DNA from: JAWLFY01 sp964462125
GTDB lineage: Bacteria > Planctomycetota > Planctomycetia > Pirellulales > Pirellulaceae
Length of the DNA: 64,000 nt
Assembly: GCA_964462125.1 (NCBI GenBank)
Contig: CAYWXT010000001.1
Location: 1-64,000, forward strand
Reading direction: 5' to 3'
The translations under genes and the position numbers were made by a program. Positions within the stretch are counted from its first letter, which is position 1. Each line of letters begins with the position of its first letter. This document shows, piece after piece, positions 58,418 through 64,000 of the stretch. The notes under the pieces were generated by a model. That model searched no databases, was not told where the DNA came from, and saw nothing but the letters and a program-made list of their open reading frames with translations.

Positions 58418-61400
58418 AGATGAACTCCTGGAAGGTGAAGATCGCCCGTGCCAGTTCGCTCCACGGCAATGTCTCGTCAACGGATTGGCTGAACGTCCAT
58501 GCCGCGATCGGCTGTGGGAGGCCGTCGGTGACCACCGGACCAGGACGCGATTGCGCTTCGAGCAATCGTTCTCTCACCGGCGCCTTCAACGCATCGTTCT
58601 GTTGGCGACGATCCGCGATTTGCTGCTGCAGCCCGGCCAGCCTCCGCCGATCCTCCTCTGCTTGCTTCCGTGTTGTGTCCAGATAGTCGCGGGCACGAGC
58701 CACCTCTGTCTTGCTGGGCGGTCGGCTGAATGCCGCCTGAAACATCTCGGTGATGCGTTGTTCGTCGTCGGTCAGCGACCGATCCTCCCCTACCCGCCTG
58801 GCCCAACTCTCGGCATACGCCGTGATTTGGGGATCGTTCAGCATGGTCAAGGATTGAGCCGGGACGTTGGTCACATCCCGCCGACCGACGGCGCTGAACG
58901 GCTCGGGAAAGTCGAACGTCCGCAAGAAAGGATTGAGCGAGTTGCGGTGAACTTGAACATAAATGCTGCGGCGCGGCGAGTTCCCGTTCACCGGCGCCCC
59001 TCCGAGCTGGTGCTCGATTCGGCCGGAGACGGTCAGCAACGCATCGCGAATCGCTTCGGCTTCCAGCCGCCGCAGATTCGCGTGCGAATGGAGTCGGTTA
59101 TCCGGGTCGAGTTCCCCGGCCTGGGGAGTCGGCTGAGACGAGAGTTGCCAGGTGCGGGAGGTGACGATCAATCGAATCATTTTTTGCAGTGACCAGCGTT
59201 CCTCTTCGAACCGGCGGGCCAACCAGTCGAGCAATTTCGGATGCGACGGCTGGTCACCCAACCGCCCAAAGTTGTCCGGGGTGCTCACGATCCCGCGGCC
59301 GAACAGGTGGTGCCAGAGGCGGTTGACCAGCACCCGCCGTGTCAGGGGATTGTCCTCGCGGAGCAGATCTTCGGCCAACTCGCGTCGACCGCTCAATGCT
59401 GTTTGATACGGCGTCGCATCAATCGCTTCGAGGAACCTACGTGGAACTTCCTCTCCCGGTTGCCGGTGGTCGCCGCGATCGAACAGCGGTTGATCCTGCC
59501 CCACGGTTTCCTCCAACCCAGGGACACGCGTCGGGACCGGGATCGCTGATTCCAGTTTTCGATACGCCAAGATCAGCGGCTGGGCTGACGGAAGTGATTG
59601 GAGTTGATTGGGCAGCAGTCCCTCACGAAGAGAGGCGTCGAGCAGTAAGGCTTGAGCATCGCTGGCTCGGTCGTGTTTCCAGGCATCGATCGCCGCCCGC
59701 ACGGCGTCGACATAAACCGCGGCGAGTTCGTTCCAGGATGCCGGCGGATGCTCGTCTCCGGCGGCAAAGACCGGCGCCAGATGTTCGTGGAAATCTTTGG
59801 GGCTCGGGGCTCCCTTCGGCTTCAACACGGCTTGGCGAATGCCGAACCACGAACGCGCCTGTTCGCCGACCAGCAGCGGCGCGTCGGCGGCGGTGCTCAG
59901 TTCGACATGGATCTCGTCACCACTCCAGTAGTCAAGATCGTAACGCTGCCATCGCCAGTCGTTCTCCAGTGCCGTCACCGGGTAGACGGTGCCGCGGCGC
60001 GGATAATCGTGCACGACATAACGGGCACTCGCCCCCTCGTCCCCGATCACGCGCAACCACAACTCTTGATCCTCCCCGACCGGCACGTCGGCCGAGGTCA
60101 GCCGCGCGGCCTGTTTGGCGGACCAACTGTGCGTGTAGACGCCGGCGGGATAGATGCCGGTGAGGGCGTCATCGCCGTTTGCAGCGACTGCAAATTCTCC
60201 GGCCGCGTCGGGTTGATCGTGAAGCCCGCCGCCGGTGCGAAACCAATCGGCATGGTCCTCCGTATCGGCCAGGTTCCAGCGTTGCCAACCGGAACGCGAT
60301 GCCTCGTTGGAATCGCTCGCCTGCCATGCTTCGGCTCGCGCCCGCTGCTGCTCGAACTGTTCGCGCAAACGCTGCCATTGCTCGTCGAACGAAGCACCGT
60401 CGTTGGTTTGCTGGCCGATGGCGTGCAACGGATGCAGAACCGCCTCGGCCTGTTCCGCCTCCTGCCACAAGCCCTGCTCCGCCGCGATTCGATCTTCGAG
60501 GTCATCGGTGGAATGCAGCCAATCTTCGGCGAGCGCCTTACGAACCTGGGGCTTCAGCGATTCCAGTTCCTTCCGATTGCGGTTCAACCGATCAGGCAGG
60601 TCGATCACCGTACGGCCGGGCCGACAGGAACCGAGGACGCCAAACAGGGCGTAGTAGTCCTGTTGGCTGATGGCATCAAACTTGTGGTCATGACACCGCG
60701 CGCAAGAGACCGTCAGGCCGAGGAACGCTTTACTGAAGGCGTTGATTTGATCGTCGACGAACCGCACCTTTTCATCGAGGGCGTCGGTCGGTGCGAAGCC
60801 GTGAAAAACCATCCGCCAATGGGCTGGACCAATCACCGATTCGTTGATGCCGAGCGATTCATTGATTCGGGGTGAGTCGAGCAAATCACCGGCGACATGT
60901 TCTCGAAGCAGCTGGTCGACCGGCACATCGGCGTTCAGGGCGCGGACCAGATAGTCGCGGTACCGCCAGGCCTGCGCGATCTCCGGGTCGCCTTCACTGC
61001 CGTGCGACTCGGCATAGCGAATCCAATCCAACCAGTGTCGGGCCCAACGTTCCCCGAACCGCGGATTGGCGAGCAGGGTATCGACCAACTCAGCGACCAC
61101 CGCGTCACGATCGGCGGAAGACGCGTTCTCCAGCCGTTCGGTCCATCGGGCGGCCTCTTCAACCGTTGGCGGCAGGCCGATCAAGTTGAAATAGAGCCTG
61201 CGAACCAGTGTCGCGGGTTCTGCGGGATCGGAGGGTTCCAACCCAGCGTCACGCAGTTCCTTGAGGACGAACCGGTCGATGGGGTGCGAGGCCCAAGGGT
61301 CCTCGATCGGCGGAGGCTCCGGGTTTTCGATCGGCTGGAAGCTCCACCATTGCCGCCGCCGCTGCAGGACGCTGTCCCACGACTTGTCGGCTGCGAGTTC

Positions 61401-61853
61401 GTCTGCCGAGGGGCGCCGGTTGCGGGGATCGAGGGCGCCGGTGTCAATCCAGTGTTCGAAATCCGAGATCGTCTTTTCGTCGAGCTTCGGCCCGCCACTG
61501 GGCATTTCCAGCCCTTCGATCTCATGGCGGATCGCCTGCAGCAGAAGACTTTTTTCTGGCTCGCCGGGGACAACCCCGGGCCCTGAATCGCCGCCAGCAA
61601 CCAGGGGCTCGTTCCAGTCGACCGCGAGCTCCCCCTCGGCCGTGTCGGTGCTGTTGTGACATTCATAGCAATGCTCGACCAACACCGGCTGGATGCGGGA
61701 TTCAAAGAACTCGATCTGTTGTTCCCCGCTCGGTTTCGCGCTGCCGGGGTCATCGGGCCCGTTGGACACCGCGGGTTGGGTCAGCAGTGGTAGCAGAACC
61801 AGGGCGAGCGCGGACGGAAGTTGATATCGCAGCCGTCCTCCCCATGTGATCAT
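58407..61853 (-). CDS. Exported cytochrome-like protein with PSCyt1, DUF1549 and DUF1553 domains
   Basis: The ATG at 61853 gives 1148 residues with a signal peptide ([19 protein letters not shown]). Domains: planctomycete cytochrome C-like with haem motif CYECH at 62-66; DUF1549 with [31 protein letters not shown] and a second [10 protein letters not shown]; a beta-rich middle region of about 250 residues; DUF1553 with [32 protein letters not shown] and a [20 protein letters not shown] segment. The pair with DUF1501 is widespread in planctomycetes and often linked to polysaccharide use or redox chemistry outside the cytoplasm. An INESLG duplication (18 bp, 60838-60873) lies near residue 330. 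Confidence 0.93.
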   Translation of the reverse strand: MITWGGRLRYQLPSALALVLLPLLTQPAVSNGPDDPGSAKPSGEQQIEFFESRIQPVLVEHCYECHNSTDTAEGELAVDWNEPLVAGGDSGPGVVPGEPEKSLLLQAIRHEIEGLEMPSGGPKLDEKTISDFEHWIDTGALDPRNRRPSADELAADKSWDSVLQRRRQWWSFQPIENPEPPPIEDPWASHPIDRFVLKELRDAGLEPSDPAEPATLVRRLYFNLIGLPPTVEEAARWTERLENASSADRDAVVAELVDTLLANPRFGERWARHWLDWIRYAESHGSEGDPEIAQAWRYRDYLVRALNADVPVDQLLREHVAGDLLDSPRINESLGINESVIGPAHWRMVFHGFAPTDALDEKVRFVDDQINAFSKAFLGLTVSCARCHDHKFDAISQQDYYALFGVLGSCRPGRTVIDLPDRLNRNRKELESLKPQVRKALAEDWLHSTDDLEDRIAAEQGLWQEAEQAEAVLHPLHAIGQQTNDGASFDEQWQRLREQFEQQRARAEAWQASDSNEASRSGWQRWNLADTEDHADWFRTGGGLHDQPDAAGEFAVAANGDDALTGIYPAGVYTHSWSAKQAARLTSADVPVGEDQELWLRVIGDEGASARYVVHDYPRRGTVYPVTALENDWRWQRYDLDYWSGDEIHVELSTAADAPLLVGEQARSWFGIRQAVLKPKGAPSPKDFHEHLAPVFAAGDEHPPASWNELAAVYVDAVRAAIDAWKHDRASDAQALLLDASLREGLLPNQLQSLPSAQPLILAYRKLESAIPVPTRVPGLEETVGQDQPLFDRGDHRQPGEEVPRRFLEAIDATPYQTALSGRRELAEDLLREDNPLTRRVLVNRLWHHLFGRGIVSTPDNFGRLGDQPSHPKLLDWLARRFEEERWSLQKMIRLIVTSRTWQLSSQPTPQAGELDPDNRLHSHANLRRLEAEAIRDALLTVSGRIEHQLGGAPVNGNSPRRSIYVQVHRNSLNPFLRTFDFPEPFSAVGRRDVTNVPAQSLTMLNDPQITAYAESWARRVGEDRSLTDDEQRITEMFQAAFSRPPSKTEVARARDYLDTTRKQAEEDRRRLAGLQQQIADRRQQNDALKAPVRERLLEAQSRPGPVVTDGLPQPIAAWTFSQSVDETLPWSELARAIFTFQEFIYVR

Positions 61854-62013
61854 CCGATCGTCCTTCTTCCCGGAAATGCAAAAACGAGTGCACCATTGTA
61901 TCATTCGCGGCGTGACGCATTCGGCCCACTCCGCGGCAAATATCCTCTACACTTCGCATAACGTCGCTTGCCGGCGCCGATGTCCTTCACGAACCACCGA
62001 GCAGACCAAACCC

Positions 62014-63282
62014 ATGTGCATCCAAGCGATCATTGCGGTCCTTTTGTTGACGGCGTTTTCGGGGTCCGCCCTGGCTGACCACTGGGCCCACTGGCGGGGG
62101 CCGACGGGCAACGGCGTCGCTCCCTCCGCCGAGCCCCCGCTGAGCTGGAGCGACACGGAGAACGTTCAATGGAAGGTCCCGATTCCGGGCCTTGGTTCGG
62201 GATCGCCGGTTGTCTGGGAGGACCAGGTGTTTGTCGTCACGGCGGTGCCGGTTGAGCCGAACGCTCGCCCGAACGCGCAGACGGAACTGGAGTTTCAAAT
62301 TCTCTGCTTTGATCGCAACGATGGCCGGTTGCGATGGAAGCAAACGGCCACCACGGGGACGCCGCATGAGGGCACCCATTCGAATAACAGTTATGCCTCG
62401 GCCTCCCCATGTACCGACGGTCGGCATGTGTACGCGCACTTCGGTTCCCGTGGTCTGTATTGCTACACGATGGAGGGGGAATTGAAGTGGAAGCGCGACG
62501 ACTTCGGCAAGATGGCGACGCGGGGTGAGTTTGGCGAAGGCAGCTCGCCGACGCTTGCCGGGGAGAAGATCCTGGTGCCGTGGGATCATAAAGGGCCGTC
62601 GGCGCTGTATGCCCTGAATAAATCAACTGGGGAAACGGTCTGGAAGGCTCCGCGGGATGAGCCGAGCTGTTGGGCCACGCCGCTGGTGGTTGAACATGCC
62701 GGGCAACAGCAGGTCGTGATGAACGGAGACAATGCGGCGCGGGCTTATGACCTGGAAACGGGCGAAGAGCTTTGGCGGTGCGGCGGCCAGACCACGCGGC
62801 CGGTTGCCTCGGCGGTGGCGGGCGATGGTTTGGTATTCATCGGCAGCGGATTTCAAGGCTCGTTTCTGGGCGCCTTTCGCCCCAATGGCCGGGGAGATAT
62901 CGAGGGGACCGACGCGGTCGTTTGGACGATCGATCGCAACACGCCCGATGTCGCCTCACCGCTGCTATCCTCCGGCCGCCTCTATTTCTACAAAGGCAAA
63001 TCGGGTTTGCTCACCTGCGTCGATGCGGCAACGGGAACGCCTCACTACACGACGGCGCGACTGCCTGGGATCCGCAGCACCTATGCCTCGCCGATCGCCG
63101 CGGCCGGCCACGTTTACTTAACAGGCCGCAGCGGGACCACGGTCGTGATCAAGGACGCGGAGACCCTTGAGGTTGTCGCGACCAACTCGGTCGGCGAAAC
63201 GGTGGACGCCACCCCGGCCCCGGTCGATCACCAGCTGTTCATCCGCGGTGAGAATCATTTGTTTTGCATCGCGAGTCCTTAG
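62014..63282 (+). CDS. Secreted PQQ-type beta-propeller protein
   Basis: This 422-residue protein starts at ATG 62014, giving a signal peptide ([16 protein letters not shown]). The body repeats the PQQ/BamB-like blade: [54 protein letters not shown] and [13 protein letters not shown]. It is a planctomycete outer-membrane-assembly-BamB-like family of unknown function. It is divergent from the DUF1553 gene (160 bp gap) and its stop overlaps rpoN convergently. Confidence 0.88.
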   Translation: MCIQAIIAVLLLTAFSGSALADHWAHWRGPTGNGVAPSAEPPLSWSDTENVQWKVPIPGLGSGSPVVWEDQVFVVTAVPVEPNARPNAQTELEFQILCFDRNDGRLRWKQTATTGTPHEGTHSNNSYASASPCTDGRHVYAHFGSRGLYCYTMEGELKWKRDDFGKMATRGEFGEGSSPTLAGEKILVPWDHKGPSALYALNKSTGETVWKAPRDEPSCWATPLVVEHAGQQQVVMNGDNAARAYDLETGEELWRCGGQTTRPVASAVAGDGLVFIGSGFQGSFLGAFRPNGRGDIEGTDAVVWTIDRNTPDVASPLLSSGRLYFYKGKSGLLTCVDAATGTPHYTTARLPGIRSTYASPIAAAGHVYLTGRSGTTVVIKDAETLEVVATNSVGETVDATPAPVDHQLFIRGENHLFCIASP

Positions 63283-64000
63283 GCTTCCTTTTTGACGAGC
63301 GTCCAATCGCGGCGTTGGCGGCTGCTGGGGATGCCCATTTTCTTGCGGTACTTGGTCACCGTCCGCCGCGCGACGGTCATTCCGGCTTGCTTGAGTTCGT
63401 CGACCAGTTGCTCGTCGCTGTAGGGCTTGCTCTTGTCTTCCTTGTCGATCAGCTCTTGCAGTTTCAGGCGGATCGTGTCCCAGGCGACATCCTCCCCATC
63501 TTCGGTCTGGGTACCGCCGACGAAGAAGCGGCGGAGCGGCAGGATCCCGCGGGGCGTCTGGATCCACTTGTCGTCGACTGCCCGGCTGACCGTCGTGACG
63601 TGGACGCCGACGCGGTCGGCGATCTGTTGCATTTTGAGGGGCTCGATCGCCTCCGGGCCTTCGTCCAGGAACCGTTTCTGGTGCTGCACGATCGCTTCGG
63701 CAACTTTCGTCAGCGTGTTTCGCCGTTGCTCGATCGAATCGATCAACCACTGCGCGCCATTGACCTTCTGCTTGATGAATTCCCGTTCCTCATTGCTGCA
63801 ATCGGGCGCCTGCAGCCGCTTGCGGTAATAGTCGCTGATGTACAGCCGCGGGACACGATCGTCATCGAGCCGTACCTGGAACTCCCCCGTGTCGTCTCGT
63901 TCGAGGATGATGTCGGGGGTCACGTTGGGAACGTAGGTCTCCATGAACGCCGCCCCCGGCTTGGGGTTCAGGCGGTGCAGCTCCTCGCGGACCTCCTGGA
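63279..64000 (-). CDS. rpoN: RNA polymerase sigma-54 factor RpoN (partial, N-terminus off window)
   Basis: The frame is open to the right edge; the visible 240 residues are the C-terminal half of sigma-54. It includes the core-binding end ([12 protein letters not shown]), [20 protein letters not shown] (helix-turn-helix), [12 protein letters not shown] and the RpoN box region [20 protein letters not shown], which reads -24 elements. The gene reads leftward with its start outside the window. Sigma-54 drives T6SS genes in some bacteria; no link to the cluster here is shown. Confidence 0.95.
   Translation of the reverse strand, partial: QEVREELHRLNPKPGAAFMETYVPNVTPDIILERDDTGEFQVRLDDDRVPRLYISDYYRKRLQAPDCSNEEREFIKQKVNGAQWLIDSIEQRRNTLTKVAEAIVQHQKRFLDEGPEAIEPLKMQQIADRVGVHVTTVSRAVDDKWIQTPRGILPLRRFFVGGTQTEDGEDVAWDTIRLKLQELIDKEDKSKPYSDEQLVDELKQAGMTVARRTVTKYRKKMGIPSSRQRRDWTLVKKEA

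Overview
The window looks like a GC-rich planctomycete chromosome, most likely from the Pirellulaceae (Rhodopirellula and relatives). The evidence is the paired DUF1501 and DUF1549/DUF1553 cytochrome-like proteins, a DUF1592/DUF1552/ankyrin trio, a giant exported protein that opens with a LESLERRDLLA-type leader and ends in dockerin repeats, a FemAB-type protein of the exosortase-associated kind, and many large secreted proteins. I assign 36 protein-coding genes. I saw no rRNA or tRNA genes and no CRISPR array. No intact insertion sequence is visible.

Left part (1-22319): a type VI secretion system (T6SS) locus. A minus-strand gene open from 4184 to the window edge (about 1394 codons visible) encodes a single-pass membrane protein with a caspase-like but apparently dead domain and a long extracytoplasmic part. 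Divergent from it runs a plus-strand series: tssK, tssL, a tssM cut off just after its third membrane segment, a small unknown protein, a sigma-70-family factor, tssA, tssB, tssC, a second tssC paralogue, tagJ, tssE, tssF, tssG and tssH (clpV). Baseplate, sheath and recycling ATPase are complete. Hcp, VgrG, PAAR and TssJ are not in the window.

Centre (22501-45579): the exported trio DUF1592 - DUF1552 - ankyrin protein on plus. On minus follow a giant surface protein of about 3704 residues (12 Calx-beta repeats, three delta-60 beta-propeller blocks nested inside them, GEVED, SdrD-B-like, TolB-like propeller and dockerin modules) and a 2020-residue polytopic membrane protein.

Right part (45740-64000): mixed envelope and metabolic genes. 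These are a secreted unknown, a TolC-like outer-membrane lipoprotein, a nucleotide-sugar epimerase, a small membrane protein, an AcpH-like protein, a sugar isomerase/epimerase, a receiver-like protein, a HEAT-like secreted protein, an APS reductase with an adjacent Rrf2 regulator, a FemAB-like protein, the DUF1501 plus DUF1553 pair, a PQQ-type propeller protein, and the C-terminal part of rpoN running off the right edge.

Two dispersed palindromic repeat families (three and two copies) and an unusual number of short tandem duplications, mostly of 15 bp, run through coding and non-coding DNA.
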